In this document: in pieces, positions 55,445 to 64,000 of the stretch
Numbering within the stretch: position 1 is the stretch's first letter
Layout: each line of letters begins with the position of its first letter
DNA from: [Bacillus] enclensis
GTDB lineage: Bacteria; Bacillota; Bacilli; Bacillales; Bacillaceae_B
Assembly (NCBI RefSeq): GCF_001456935.1
Contig: NZ_KQ758482.1
Coordinates: forward strand, 1,344,249-1,408,248
Direction of reading: 5' to 3'
DNA length: 64,000 nucleotides
Notes under the pieces: model-generated
Seen by the model: the letters and a program-made list of their open reading frames with translations, nothing else
The model's database searches: none
What the model was told of the DNA's origin: nothing
Program-made: the position numbers and the translations under genes

Positions 55445-56788
55445 ATGGTAAAACAACCTGTGATTGAAAGGCTTGGTCTGGAGCCGGTTCCGGCAGAACA
55501 GAAGACAACAACGTGGAAGGAATATTTCATCATTCAGCTTGCGTTTTCGGTCAATGCGGGAAACTTTCTTGTTCCTGCACTGGCGGTTACTGAGGGCGGA
55601 TTGTCCTTCGCCGCTGCATTCACCTGTACCGTATTGGGCGCGCTTGCAGCGTTTCTGTTTGTTTCACTTCTTTCGCAGCCCGGATCAAGACACGGGCTGC
55701 CCGCTCAATATGTGCTGAGAACCTTGATCGGTACGAAACTTTCCATGAGGATCGCTTCTCCCATCCGGTCACTGACATCTCTTTACTGGTTCAGTGTTCA
55801 AACCATCGGCGGAACATATGTCCTTTTGTCCAGCGTGGAAAAGCTTACAGGTATGTCACTGCCATTCATCCCGATTGCCGCAGGGCTGGCGCTCATCATG
55901 ACTCTTCTTGCACTGGTCGGGTTCCATGCGGTTAAAAAAGCGGTCAAATACTTCATTCCGGTCCTGGTAATCGGTCAGCTTGTCATACTTTATCTATTTA
56001 TCAAAGAAGGTCTTGCTGCCGGCGATATGACTCCATTAACAACAGGCACCAAAGATGCTGGGGCAGGTACATTCTTTTTTTATTCGAGCATTGTATTTGT
56101 TCAATATGTATCAGGTGTCAGTGCTTCTTCTGATATTACACGCTACAGTAAAAGCAGTGCCCACGGTTTTTGGGGATTGTACGGCGGAAATGTGGCCGGT
56201 TTCATGATGACTGCTTTGCTTGGCGGATTGAGTGCGAGCCTGTTCAATGATTTGAATCCATTTGTCGCGGCAAGTGAACTCACCTCGTCACTCATACTGT
56301 TAGTGATTATCATCCTGTGTGCAATGGTTTCAATGATCTCGATCAACCTCAGCAATGCCTATACCGGGGGCTACAGCCTCCTTAATGCCCTTCCGGCGCT
56401 GTCAAGGATTCAAAGTGCTGCTGTTTTCGGGGCAGCAGGCATTCTATTAAGCTGCATCCCGTCGCTCGTTTCACATGCACAAGGCTACATATCACTCCTT
56501 GGCATATTGGTCATTCCCATTTCGGCGATTGTGGTTTCTGATTATCTGCTCGTGAAAAAAGGAACATTAACCGAAAAATCTCTTTTCGGGCTCCTTAACG
56601 GAACATCAACCTATAACAAAGAAGCTTTATGGGTGCTTCTCATCGGAATGTTATCTTATATTTTGATACCGGAAACCTATTCACCCGGTTTCCTTTCCTT
56701 TATCCTTACATCCGCCCTTTATGCGGCAGCGAAACGCATGTCGTTATTCAAGAGGAATTCACCCCTTTTTGAAAAGAAACTTGGATAG
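55445..56788 (+). CDS. NCS1-type purine-cytosine permease family transporter
   Basis: A 447-residue membrane transporter with about twelve hydrophobic segments, of the nucleobase:cation symporter-1 group (cytosine permease, allantoin and thiamine precursor carriers). The early helix with NAGNFLVPALAVTEGGLSF and the first cytoplasmic region GSRHGLPAQYVLRT near residue 82 (family form R-x-G-x-x-x) are visible, as is ASSDITRYSKSSAHGFWG near 225. ATG at 55445 follows AAAGGAG by six bases. It stands alone between ald and a small gene on the other strand. The substrate cannot be told from sequence. Confidence 0.85.
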   Translation: MVKQPVIERLGLEPVPAEQKTTTWKEYFIIQLAFSVNAGNFLVPALAVTEGGLSFAAAFTCTVLGALAAFLFVSLLSQPGSRHGLPAQYVLRTLIGTKLSMRIASPIRSLTSLYWFSVQTIGGTYVLLSSVEKLTGMSLPFIPIAAGLALIMTLLALVGFHAVKKAVKYFIPVLVIGQLVILYLFIKEGLAAGDMTPLTTGTKDAGAGTFFFYSSIVFVQYVSGVSASSDITRYSKSSAHGFWGLYGGNVAGFMMTALLGGLSASLFNDLNPFVAASELTSSLILLVIIILCAMVSMISINLSNAYTGGYSLLNALPALSRIQSAAVFGAAGILLSCIPSLVSHAQGYISLLGILVIPISAIVVSDYLLVKKGTLTEKSLFGLLNGTSTYNKEALWVLLIGMLSYILIPETYSPGFLSFILTSALYAAAKRMSLFKRNSPLFEKKLG

Positions 56789-56791
56789 AAA

Positions 56792-56828
56792 AATGGCTGG
56801 TCCACAAACGTGAACCAGCCATTTTTAA
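56792..56828. terminator. bidirectional terminator after the permease gene
   Basis: AAAAATGGCTGGTC pairs with the later GAACCAGCCATTTTT (13 of 14 positions) around a short loop, with As on one side and Ts on the other. Confidence 0.8.
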
Positions 56829-56832
56829 ACGC

Positions 56833-56988
56833 TTATTGCTCTTGTTCCCCATGATCTTCATAGGTATTGTAGTATCCGTTTTCCGTATCGATGACACCGC
56901 TCGTGTACGAATTCATGATTTGCTGGCTTACTTCCATGCTTCCCTGATCTTCGTACGTAAACTGTTCTTTAGGATCTTTCTTCTTCAT
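56833..56988 (-). CDS. small acidic protein of 51 residues, unknown function
   Basis: A 51-residue frame below common gene-calling limits: MKKKDPKEQFTYEDQGSMEV, then SQQIMNSYTSGVIDTENGYY and NTYEDHGEQEQ. A GGGGGAATTAC stretch precedes the ATG at 56988, and a terminator follows the stop. The protein is acidic, hydrophilic and without a membrane segment. It diverges from the usp gene. I do not know the family, but the framing by a ribosome site and terminator suggests a real gene. Confidence 0.6.
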   Translation of the reverse strand: MKKKDPKEQFTYEDQGSMEVSQQIMNSYTSGVIDTENGYYNTYEDHGEQEQ

Positions 56989-57094
56989 CGTAATTCCCCC
57001 TGTTGATCAGATATTTTCTTCTATATTGTTCGATTTTCCGTCACGGGCTATAAGTGGAAAAATATAGTATGATAAAGATAAGGAGGGGATAACA

Positions 57095-57547
57095 ATGAGT
57101 TTGAAGTATCAGAACATATTAGTAGCCGTCGATGGATCCAAAGAAGCTGAATGGGCTTTCCAGAAGGCGATTGCCATCGCAAAGCGTAATGATGCAACAC
57201 TTTCCATGATTCACGTGATCGATACGCGTTCATTTGCCGCAATCGAGTCATATGACCGTACTGTCGGTGAGCGGGCGATCCGTTATGCCGAGGAGCTTCT
57301 CGAGGAATATAAAAAAGAAGCAGCCGGCAAAGGCGTTACAAAGGTAAATACGTATGTTGAATATGGTTCTCCTAAAGTGATCATCCCCAGAGAAGCGAAC
57401 AAGAACATTGAAGCAGACCTGATCATATGCGGTGCCACCGGATTGAATGCAGTGGAACGTTTTCTGATTGGAAGCGTCTCAGAGCATATCACCCGGGCTG
57501 CTCATTGCGATGTCCTTGTTGTACGGACAGAAGAAAAAGAAGAGTAA
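57095..57547 (+). CDS. universal stress protein UspA family
   Basis: A 150-residue single UspA domain. The start KYQNILVAVDGSKEAEWAF and the end ADLIICGATGLNAVERFLIGSVSEHITRAAHCDVLVVR carry the ATP-binding G-2x-G-9x-G-S pattern (GATGLNAVERFLIGSVS), so it is an ATP-binding type. It resembles B. subtilis YxiE and NhaX-type proteins. The specific role is unknown. ATG at 57095 behind AAGGAGGGG. It is followed by a terminator shared with argH. Confidence 0.92.
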   Translation: MSLKYQNILVAVDGSKEAEWAFQKAIAIAKRNDATLSMIHVIDTRSFAAIESYDRTVGERAIRYAEELLEEYKKEAAGKGVTKVNTYVEYGSPKVIIPREANKNIEADLIICGATGLNAVERFLIGSVSEHITRAAHCDVLVVRTEEKEE

Positions 57548-57552
57548 ATAAA

Positions 57553-57579
57553 GAGAGGCGGATTTCCGCCTCTCTTTAT
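57553..57579. terminator. bidirectional terminator between usp and argH
   Basis: AAAGAGAGGCGGA pairs with TCCGCCTCTCTTT, a 13-bp perfect stem with a tiny loop. Confidence 0.8.
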
Positions 57580-57582
57580 TTA

Positions 57583-58977
57583 TTATTTAGTTGCCGCTTC
57601 TTTTGATTTTAAAAGCGATTTCCCTTTATCAATTTGGGTTTTCACCTGTTGGAATCCTGTGCCGCCGTAAGAATTCCGTCTCTCAACCGCAGCATAAGGT
57701 TCCAGGATGGAGTAGATATCTTCCTCGATGAGAGGTGAGTGCTGCTGGTACTCTTCGAGCGGGACATCTTTCAAATAATATCCTTCCCCGATGCAATGGA
57801 GGACAAGCTTGCCGACGATTTCATGAGCCTGTCTGAAAGGGACGCCTTTGGCTGCCAGGTAATCAGCGAGTTCAGTCGCATTTGAAAAGTCATTCGACAC
57901 AGCTTCTTTCATTCTCTTCTGTTTGACTGTCATCGTACGGACCATCCCATTGAAGATCTTCAATGAACCGACCACGGTTTTGACCGTATCGAACATCCCT
58001 TCTTTGTCTTCCTGCATGTCTTTGTTATAGGCAAGTGGCAGCCCTTTTAGGACTGTCAGTAAGGAAATGAGGTTGCCGTTGACTCTTCCCGTCTTCCCCC
58101 TGACCAATTCAGCCATGTCCGGATTCTTTTTCTGGGGCATGATGCTGCTTCCCGTTGTAAAGCTGTCATCCAGTTCAATGAATTGGAATTCTTCGGTTGA
58201 CCAGAGGATGAACTCTTCAGCCAGCCGGGAGAGATGCGTCATCAATATCGATCCATTGCTCAAGAATTCAACGATGAAATCGCGGTCGCTGACTGCATCA
58301 AGACTGTTTTCATAATATGAACCGAAACCGAGCAGTTCAGCCGAATATGCCCGGTCGATCGGAAATGTCGTACCGGCGAGCGCACCGGCACCAAGCGGTG
58401 AAAGATCAATTCTCTTAAGTGAATCTTCCAATCGCTCTTTATCACGCTGAAGCATCCAGAAATAACACATTAAATGATGGGCGAACGAAATCGGCTGTGC
58501 GCGCTGGAGATGCGTATAACCGGGTATGATCGTTTCCACGTTTTTTTCGGATTGAAGGATGATCCCTTCCTGCAGTTCATCGATCAGTTCAATGATTTCC
58601 TGCACCCTGCGCTTTAAAAATAAATGCATATCGGTGGCAATCTGATCATTCCTGCTTCTCCCAGTATGCAGTTTACCCCCGACTTCGCCGATTTCATCAA
58701 TTAATAGTTTTTCAAGGTTCAAGTGGATATCCTCATACTCCACTGAAAAATCCAATTCCTGTTTCAATGCCTTGTCATACAGCGTGTGAAGCCCCTGAAG
58801 GATTTGATCTGCTTCTTTCACAGACAGGATGCTGCATTTTTTCAGCATGGTCACATGGGCGATACTGCCTTCTATATCCTCAAAGACCAATTGCTGGTCG
58901 AATGAAATGGATGCATTGAATTCATCCACCCACTCTTCCGGTTTTTTTGTGAATCGTCCGCCCCACAGCTTACTCAT
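57583..58977 (-). CDS. argH: argininosuccinate lyase
   Basis: A 464-residue enzyme of the fumarase/aspartase superfamily, cleaving argininosuccinate to arginine and fumarate. The start [21 protein letters not shown] is typical; [19 protein letters not shown] near 105, [17 protein letters not shown] near 155 (His) and the signature loop [16 protein letters not shown] near 275 (catalytic Ser) are all present. It overlaps argG by 4 bases (ATGA). Last step of arginine synthesis. Confidence 0.98.
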   Translation of the reverse strand: MSKLWGGRFTKKPEEWVDEFNASISFDQQLVFEDIEGSIAHVTMLKKCSILSVKEADQILQGLHTLYDKALKQELDFSVEYEDIHLNLEKLLIDEIGEVGGKLHTGRSRNDQIATDMHLFLKRRVQEIIELIDELQEGIILQSEKNVETIIPGYTHLQRAQPISFAHHLMCYFWMLQRDKERLEDSLKRIDLSPLGAGALAGTTFPIDRAYSAELLGFGSYYENSLDAVSDRDFIVEFLSNGSILMTHLSRLAEEFILWSTEEFQFIELDDSFTTGSSIMPQKKNPDMAELVRGKTGRVNGNLISLLTVLKGLPLAYNKDMQEDKEGMFDTVKTVVGSLKIFNGMVRTMTVKQKRMKEAVSNDFSNATELADYLAAKGVPFRQAHEIVGKLVLHCIGEGYYLKDVPLEEYQQHSPLIEEDIYSILEPYAAVERRNSYGGTGFQQVKTQIDKGKSLLKSKEAATK

Positions 58978-60188
58978 AGAGTCACTTTCTCCTTTTTCTC
59001 AGAGCTGTTGATGGCAGAGGAAACCTTTGTCGGCAGTCCCCAAAGCTTGATGAAACCAACCGCAGCATCATGATCGAATTCATCCGCTTTTGTATACGTA
59101 GCCAGATTTTCATCATACAGTGAGTTCGGGGATTTTCTTCCCTCCACGATGGCATGACCCTTGAAAAGTTTCACACGTACCACTCCATTGACATACACTT
59201 GAGTCTGATCAAGGAATGATTTTAATGCCTGGTTTAACGGTGAGAACCAGAGGCCTTCATATATCAACTCAGTCATTTTCTTTTCGATGACCGGCTTAAA
59301 ATGTGCGAGTTCCTTCACAAGCGTTAAATCTTCAAGTTCCTTATGTGCCTTCAGGAGAGTGACAGCGCCCGGGCATTCATACACTTCACGCGATTTGATT
59401 CCGATCAAACGGTTCTCCACGTGGTCGATGCGCCCTACCCCGTGTTTACCTGCAATAAGATTCAACTCAGAAATCAATTGATCCAGCGGTTTCTCCTGTC
59501 CATTCAATTCAACCGGTACACCCTGTTTAAATGTAATTTCCACCACATCTGCTGTATCCGGTGCTTCTTCGATGCTGCTGGTAAGATCATAAGCATCTTC
59601 CGGTGGAGCCGTCCAAGGATTTTCTAAGACACCGCATTCATTGCTTCTTCCCCACAAGTTCTGATCGATGGAGTAAGGAGAGTCGAGATTGATCGGAATT
59701 GGAATCCCTTTATCTTTGGCATATTCGATTTCTTCTTCGCGTGACCATTTCCATTCACGGACAGGAGCGATCACCTCAAGCTCCGGATTCAAAGCCCCAA
59801 TGGAAACTTCAAATCGCACCTGGTCATTCCCTTTTCCCGTACATCCGTGTGCGACGGCAGAAGCACCCTCTTTTTCAGCCACTTCGACAAGTTTACTTGC
59901 AATCAAAGGTCTTGAAAGCGCTGAAACGAGCGGATATTTTCCTTCATATAACGCATGGCTTTGCAGCGCAGTCAGCGCATAATCCTTCGCAAATTCTTCC
60001 TTCGCATCGATCACATAACTTTTCGATGCACCGACCGTCAGCGCCTTTTCTTTTACAAAATCAAGGTCTTTCCCTTCACCGACATCCAGACAGCAGGCGA
60101 TGACTTCGTATCCTTTTTCCTTCAGCCATTGCACTGCCACTGACGTATCCAAACCACCTGAATAAGCTAAAACCACTTTTTTGTTCAA
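58974..60188 (-). CDS. argG: argininosuccinate synthase
   Basis: A 404-residue ligase joining citrulline and aspartate at the cost of ATP to AMP. The N-type P-loop is [17 protein letters not shown] at residues 5-21; [15 protein letters not shown] near 115 and [14 protein letters not shown] near 150 are conserved. First gene of argGH. Candidate ARG boxes for the arginine repressor lie upstream at 60241-60312. Start ATG at 60188 follows GGAGGGAATACG. Confidence 0.98.
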   Translation of the reverse strand: MNKKVVLAYSGGLDTSVAVQWLKEKGYEVIACCLDVGEGKDLDFVKEKALTVGASKSYVIDAKEEFAKDYALTALQSHALYEGKYPLVSALSRPLIASKLVEVAEKEGASAVAHGCTGKGNDQVRFEVSIGALNPELEVIAPVREWKWSREEEIEYAKDKGIPIPINLDSPYSIDQNLWGRSNECGVLENPWTAPPEDAYDLTSSIEEAPDTADVVEITFKQGVPVELNGQEKPLDQLISELNLIAGKHGVGRIDHVENRLIGIKSREVYECPGAVTLLKAHKELEDLTLVKELAHFKPVIEKKMTELIYEGLWFSPLNQALKSFLDQTQVYVNGVVRVKLFKGHAIVEGRKSPNSLYDENLATYTKADEFDHDAAVGFIKLWGLPTKVSSAINSSEKKEKVTL

Positions 60189-60240
60189 TCGTATTCCCTC
60201 CAGTTGTTGTTTATATAAATTGAGTATTTGAAAGTAATTA

Positions 60241-60312
60241 ATGAATATTTATTCTTTTGAATGAATTTATATTAACAACATCTCTTCTATATTTCAATAC
60301 TTATTCATGAAT
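60241..60312 (-). promoter_or_regulatory. candidate ARG boxes upstream of argG
   Basis: TGAATATTTATTC (60242-60254) and the palindrome ATTCATGAAT (60303-60312), with TGAATGAATT between them, resemble the TGAATAwwwATTCA operators bound by AhrC/ArgR. They lie 53-124 bases upstream of argG in AT-rich DNA. Confidence 0.5.
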
Positions 60313-60430
60313 TTGTATAAATATTTTATGAGCCATATTCTGAATCAGCAGTATGAATGGATTCGCAGGGGGAATTGATGTAGGATTTAATTAACGATAT
60401 TAACACGGAAAAGGAGAACGCAGGAGTTAT

Positions 60431-60745
60431 ATGAGTACAATAAGCAGTCACTTTTCATACAATACACGTTTGAAAATAAATCTGCCCTGCCTGTCAAAGG
60501 AGTGGGGCATGTATCCGTCTCATGAGAAGGAAGCAATCCTTCTCGAGTGGGAAAGAATTAGAGGAGCCATTCCTGACCGGATCGGGGAGATTGATGAGGA
60601 AATTGAAGAGCTGCAGTCCCGCCTCGGCCAGGAAGAGGACTTTGCGGAATCTTGCAAGCTGAACAGCGAAATATCAGAGAAAGCATCGCAGATCAATGAT
60701 CTGTGGATATGGTATCGTAAATCACCGGAAATGAATGAGGAATAG
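60431..60745 (+). CDS. small hydrophilic protein, unknown function
   Basis: A 104-residue soluble protein. The N-terminal third (FSYNTRLKINLPCLSKEW) has no recognised motif; residues 28-95 are highly charged and strongly helical, with a coiled-coil pattern (GEIDEEIEELQSRLGQEEDF). ATG at 60431 lies six bases after CAGGAG; a second possible start at MYPSHEKEAI (60509) follows GGAGTGGGGC. It stands between the divergent argG and a repeat-rich gap. I do not recognise the family. Confidence 0.6.
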   Translation: MSTISSHFSYNTRLKINLPCLSKEWGMYPSHEKEAILLEWERIRGAIPDRIGEIDEEIEELQSRLGQEEDFAESCKLNSEISEKASQINDLWIWYRKSPEMNEE

Positions 60746-60961
60746 TACACGCTTTATGTCCGGGCTGAAGATGCCGATTATTGAGGGATGATGCCTGAGG
60801 GTATGAGTACTGTCTTTTTTAAATATTTTTACACGTTTTTTATGATTTTTTTGTTTGTTTTTGGATAAAGGTGACAGGTGAAAATTAAATTCCTTTAGGA
60901 ACTGTATAACTTTTCGGCTCACGTCATTTTTAAAGAGGGTATTTTTGGGTGGTCGGTGAAT

Positions 60962-61074
60962 TTATTATCGAAAATTAACTTTTTATTATCGGAACTGAAA
61001 GAATTATTATCGAATTCCTTGAATTTATTATCGAAAAATCAAATATTTTTATTGAGTCTATCGTTTTATTATCA
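60962..61074 (+). repeat. tandem array, 21-bp period, motif TTATTATCGAA
   Basis: Direct repeats of TTATTATCG start at 60962, 60983, 61004 and 61025, exactly 21 bases apart, with weaker units near 61046 (TTTTTATTG) and at 61066 (TTATTATCA). The sequence between the cores is variable and AT-rich. It lies between the convergent genes at 60745 and 61261. The rest of this 515-bp gap shows no gene. Confidence 0.85.
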
Positions 61075-61187
61075 ATAAGATGAAGTGCTAATCAAAAGTA
61101 CATTCTTATTAGCAATCTACTCTTGGGTCAAAAGAACAACAGCATTATAAAAAGAAGCCGTGACAAAAATTTTTTTTAGTCAAAGTA

Positions 61188-61241
61188 AAATCCGAACTAT
61201 TATTATGAATTCTAGGATTCATTATAGTTCGGATTTTTCGC
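61188..61241 (-). terminator. terminator downstream of the EcsC-family gene
   Basis: AAATCCGAACTAT pairs with ATAGTTCGGATTT and the stem continues through ATGAATTC/GATTCAT. The minus strand goes on into TTTTACTTTGACT and then eight Ts. Confidence 0.7.
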
Positions 61242-61260
61242 TTTTGCTAAAAAATGCATT

Positions 61261-62097
61261 TTATTGATTCTTCTTCAAGCGCAGGTAACGATACTGATAA
61301 TATTTCTCTGCAAAATCAGTGATTTTACGGGAAAGCTGATAGTTTACACCTGCACCGACCGCTATACTGACAAGCGGAAGACCCGACCACTTCTTCCCTT
61401 TGAACATGGTGATCGCAAGGGCTTTGAATGCCTGCTTCATCGGTCCCTCGAGCCACGTGTAATCGGTCAGCTGTTCCGATCCGTCATAGAAATAATTCGA
61501 ATCCTTCTTGTTCAAATCCTCCATGAGATCTTCCCAGGCCAGTGCCCGGAGTCGTGATGGAAGGGTGGAGGCATGGAACACTTTCAATGCTGTCATCATT
61601 TCAAACGGCGTCTGGACATCAAATCCGTAGGTGATCGCAATCAGCTGCACCGACCTTAGATTGATCACGGCCATTGCAGGCAGATCCGAACCAAGAGCCA
61701 CAAGTCCGCCTGTACCTGTGAATCCGCCTTGGAACAATGAATAAATGCGGTGCCGTCCTGCATGCTGCTCGGCGATATAATGAAGCTGATCAATTGTGAG
61801 GTACTGAAGATCTTCAATCGTCTCAATATCCTGGTTGAATGCCCTGGCCGTTACCAAGATGCGTTCCCTTGCATCATTTTGCATCTGCGATCCCTGGATA
61901 AGGGAATGCATGTGGAACAGCCAGCCGTCCAAACGCTGAAAAAATTGTTCCTGGACATCCTGGGGGATGGATTCAAAAGCGTAATCCAGCCACTTTACAT
62001 ATGTATGCTCCAAATCATTCGCTTCATATTCATACAAGCCTTCTTTCCACGATTTGATTGACTGCCAAACTTGTTTATCCCGATCGGACCAGCTCAT
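61261..62097 (-). CDS. EcsC family protein
   Basis: A 278-residue protein of the EcsC family, named after the third gene of the B. subtilis ecs locus. LFQGGFTGTGGLVALGSDLPAMAVINLRSVQLIAITYGFD near residues 125-165 is the family core, containing a glycine-rich hydrophobic stretch that could touch the membrane; a second hydrophobic part is GLPLVSIAVGAGVNY near 245. I use the ATG at 62097 behind AAGGAG; a GTG three codons earlier abuts that site. Function unknown. It lies between ackA and the argG side gene. Confidence 0.85.
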   Translation of the reverse strand: MSWSDRDKQVWQSIKSWKEGLYEYEANDLEHTYVKWLDYAFESIPQDVQEQFFQRLDGWLFHMHSLIQGSQMQNDARERILVTARAFNQDIETIEDLQYLTIDQLHYIAEQHAGRHRIYSLFQGGFTGTGGLVALGSDLPAMAVINLRSVQLIAITYGFDVQTPFEMMTALKVFHASTLPSRLRALAWEDLMEDLNKKDSNYFYDGSEQLTDYTWLEGPMKQAFKALAITMFKGKKWSGLPLVSIAVGAGVNYQLSRKITDFAEKYYQYRYLRLKKNQ

Positions 62098-62213
62098 GAC
62101 TTCCACTCCTTACAGTTACGAAATTAGTATAAGTATATCATACAACTTCTGTCCCCGATGAAAATGCAAAGTGAATTTTCTGTAATTTTATCTTCTATTA
62201 TATAACCGCAAAA

Positions 62214-62244
62214 AAACAGGACCGTCAATATGGAGGTCCTGTTT
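62214..62244 (-). terminator. ackA terminator
   Basis: AAACAGGACC (62214-62223) pairs perfectly with GGTCCTGTTT (62235-62244), followed on the minus strand by TTTT and GCGG. Confidence 0.8.
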
Positions 62245-62257
62245 GATTCAGCCTATA

Positions 62258-63451
62258 TTAAATGTTTCCTTTTTCAACAACGTCACGGGCGATCATGACT
62301 TCTTCGTTAGTCGGGATGACCATGACTTTTACCGGTGAGTGCGGGTAGTTGATGAAAGTTTCTTCACCGCGCACGTTATTGCGTGCAGGATCCCAGTATA
62401 CACCCATGAATTCAAGGCCTTGAAGTACTTTTTCACGGACAAGGGTGCTGTTTTCACCGATGCCGGCAGTGAATACGATCGCATCCACCCCGTACATGCG
62501 TGAAGCGTAGGAACCGATATATTTATGAATGCGGTTCGCGAATACTTCGAGGGCAAGCTCTGCACGTTCATTTCCTTCAGAGGCCTGCTGCTCAATATCA
62601 CGAAGGTCGCTTGAGAATCCGGATACACCAAGCATTCCTGATTTTTTATTCAGGATATTCAACACTTCTTCCGCTGTTGAACCTGTTTTTTCCATAATGA
62701 ATGGAATCAATGCCGGGTCGATGTTCCCTGAACGGGTACCCATCGCTACACCTGCAAGTGGTGTGAAGCCCATGGACGTATCGATTGATTTTCCACCTTC
62801 GATGGCAGCGATACTCGCACCATTACCAAGGTGGCAGGAAATCAGGCGCACCTGCTCCTTCGGACGGCCAAGCATTTCAGCGGCTCTCTCAGATACGTAT
62901 TTATGTGAAGTACCGTGGAATCCGTATTTACGGATGCCGAAATCTTCATAATACTCATAAGGGAGGCTGTATAAGAATGAGCTTTCAGGCATGGACTGGT
63001 GGAAAGCCGTATCAAATACCGCTACTGCGGGTACATTCGGAAGCACGTTCTTGAATGCTTTGATACCTGTCAGGTTCGCAGGATTATGAAGCGGAGCAAG
63101 ATCTGACAGTTCACCGATCTTTTCAATTACTTCATCCGTGATGAGGACAGACTCGTTAAAGACTTCCCCTCCGTGTACGACACGGTGTCCGATTCCCTGA
63201 ATTTCATCAAGAGAACCGATGATGCCAAAGCCGGTCAGCTTGTCCAATAACATTTTGACCGCTACTTCGTGATCAGGGATATCCGTTACTTCCTCTTTCT
63301 TTTCACCGTTCACTGATATGTTGAAAACCGCATTGTCCAAGCCAATACGCTCAATAAGTCCTTTAGTGATAACTGTTTCTTCAGGCATATCGAAAAGCTG
63401 AAACTTCAAAGATGAGCTTCCAGCATTGATCGCAATGATTTTGTTTGCCAC
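62258..63451 (-). CDS. ackA: acetate kinase
   Basis: A 397-residue acetokinase converting acetyl phosphate and ADP to acetate and ATP, the last step of overflow acetate formation. Signature 1 is [16 protein letters not shown] at the start; signature 2 is [12 protein letters not shown] near 175 (His). [28 protein letters not shown] near 205 and [12 protein letters not shown] near 330 complete the active site. The ATG at 63451 follows AAAAGGAGCG. A CcpA site upstream (63574-63587) fits the known activation of ackA by CcpA in B. subtilis. Confidence 0.98.
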   Translation of the reverse strand: MANKIIAINAGSSSLKFQLFDMPEETVITKGLIERIGLDNAVFNISVNGEKKEEVTDIPDHEVAVKMLLDKLTGFGIIGSLDEIQGIGHRVVHGGEVFNESVLITDEVIEKIGELSDLAPLHNPANLTGIKAFKNVLPNVPAVAVFDTAFHQSMPESSFLYSLPYEYYEDFGIRKYGFHGTSHKYVSERAAEMLGRPKEQVRLISCHLGNGASIAAIEGGKSIDTSMGFTPLAGVAMGTRSGNIDPALIPFIMEKTGSTAEEVLNILNKKSGMLGVSGFSSDLRDIEQQASEGNERAELALEVFANRIHKYIGSYASRMYGVDAIVFTAGIGENSTLVREKVLQGLEFMGVYWDPARNNVRGEETFINYPHSPVKVMVIPTNEEVMIARDVVEKGNI

Positions 63452-63573
63452 GATGTATCGCTCCTTTTAATTTAGGATCTTGATTATCTATATTGTGTTC
63501 ATAGAATCACTTTTTATCTCTCAGTTTCTCATTTAATCACTGTCCACTCCCTATTTCAAGAAAAAGCTTGAAA

Positions 63574-63587
63574 TGACATCGTTTTCA
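63574..63587 (-). promoter_or_regulatory. CcpA cre box upstream of ackA
   Basis: On the minus strand TGAAAACGATGTCA matches the cre consensus TGWAANCGNTNWCA at all positions. It lies about 125 bases upstream of the start codon, far enough to act upstream of the promoter as an activating site, as known for B. subtilis ackA. Confidence 0.75.
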
Positions 63588-63674
63588 TGTTAAATTAAAT
63601 ATTTTCACAAAATTCCAAATGGATTCACTCTTTTTTTACCGCATAAAGGAATGAATTAAACTTTTTCACATTTG

Positions 63675-63775
63675 CTAGTTCTTTACGTTCCATGCACAAG
63701 AATCCCCGGGGAGCAGGCCGAGCCATTTAAGTCTCGCTTCTGAACAGGGATTCTTTCGTCAAGCTTGTACTTTAA
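63675..63775 (+). repeat. T-family-like degenerate repeat, T3
   Basis: About 100 bp: CTAGTTCTTTACGTTCCATG, CACAAGAATCCCCGGGGAGC and GCCGAGCC resemble the left arm of R8 and T1; the right end (TTCTTTCGTCAAGCTTGTAC) is an inverted counterpart. The similarity is weaker than in other copies. Confidence 0.5.
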
Positions 63776-63860
63776 TAGTCTCGTTATGGCTCTATTTGAG
63801 AAGCTCTATTTAAGAATGGGGTCGCGCGCAAGTAGGGGATTATTGTTCCTGAAATCAGAA

Positions 63861-64000
63861 TTGCGCCACTTTCCGGTTAATTGCGCCGGAATCCCGATAA
63901 TTGCGCCACTTTCCGGATTATTGCGCCGGAATCTTGATTATTGCGCCACTTTCCGGATTATTGCGCAGGAATCCCGATAATTGCGCCGCCACACAGGGAC
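63861..64000 (+). repeat. tandem array, 20-bp period, alternating TTGCGCC units, runs off the window
   Basis: TTGCGCC (once TTGCGCA) starts at 63861, 63881, 63901, 63921, 63941, 63961 and 63981, an exact 20-bp step. Two unit types alternate: TTGCGCCACTTTCCGGATTA and TTGCGCCGGAATCCCGATAA, giving a 40-bp higher-order period; the last visible unit differs. A decayed unit precedes at 63843. The array reaches the window edge, so its full length is unknown. Confidence 0.9.

Noticed and set aside
63765..63980. 71-codon frame running into the TTGCGCC array
   Set aside because: The repeat period is not a multiple of three and no ribosome site precedes it.
63861..64000. CRISPR array
   Set aside because: Units are contiguous at 20 bp with no unique spacers and no cas genes nearby. 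The same applies to the arrays at 49173 and 60962.

Overview
The window is a stretch of chromosome from an endospore-forming member of the Bacillaceae. Most of it follows the order known from the Bacillus subtilis ysdA-to-ackA region: ysdA, rplT-rpmI-infC, thrS, ytxC, dnaI-dnaB, nrdR, speD, gapB, coaE, ytaF, mutM, polA, phoR-phoP, mdh-icd-citZ, ytvI, fxsA, pyk-pfkA, accA-accD, ytsJ, dnaE, ytrHI, nrnA, ytpI, ytoI, ytkL, ald, usp, argH-argG, ackA. Strong Gram-positive ribosome binding sites, a threonine T-box, an L20 leader, CcpA and CcpN type operators and sporulation genes (ytxC, ytaF, ytvI, ytrHI) agree with that. The exact genus cannot be fixed from the sequence alone; it is not B. subtilis itself, because several gene sets (hflKC, a GntR regulator next to malic enzyme, the first 7 kb) interrupt the B. 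subtilis order.

Region 1-7300 is an accessory cluster: four YheC/YheD-type ATP-grasp proteins (one cut by the window edge), one further carboxylate-amine ligase-like ATP-grasp protein, and one MurF-like Mur ligase translationally coupled to an ATP-grasp gene. Together they look like a peptide- or amide-bond forming set, probably for the spore envelope. This is the best candidate for an undescribed system here.

Region 7300-20000 holds a TVP38/TMEM64 membrane protein, ysdA, the translation operon rplT-rpmI-infC with its autoregulatory leader, thrS behind a T-box, ytxC, the replication restart genes dnaI and dnaB, nrdR, speD and gapB. Region 20000-37300 has coaE, ytaF, mutM, polA, hflKC, the PhoPR two-component system, a MaoC-like protein, the citZ-icd-mdh TCA group, ytvI and fxsA. 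Region 37300-48100 is central carbon and lipid metabolism (pyk, pfkA, accDA, a GntR regulator, NAD(P) malic enzyme) and the replicative polymerase DnaE. Region 48100-64000 has ytrHI, nrnA, ytpI, ytoI, ytkL, alanine dehydrogenase, an NCS1 permease, a universal stress protein, argGH, an EcsC protein and acetate kinase.

The intergenic DNA is unusually rich in structure. A modular family of imperfect palindromes (nine copies, called R1-R9 here) and a related second family (T1-T3) sit in intergenic gaps; an inner hairpin module is present, absent or inverted in different copies, and one copy lies inside the thrS leader between the T-box terminator and the gene. Separately, three intergenic gaps hold short arrays of direct repeats with the same 20-21 bp period but a different sequence at each locus. 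A C-terminal remnant of an IS110-type transposase lies beside mdh. No prophage, CRISPR array, rRNA or tRNA gene was recognised.
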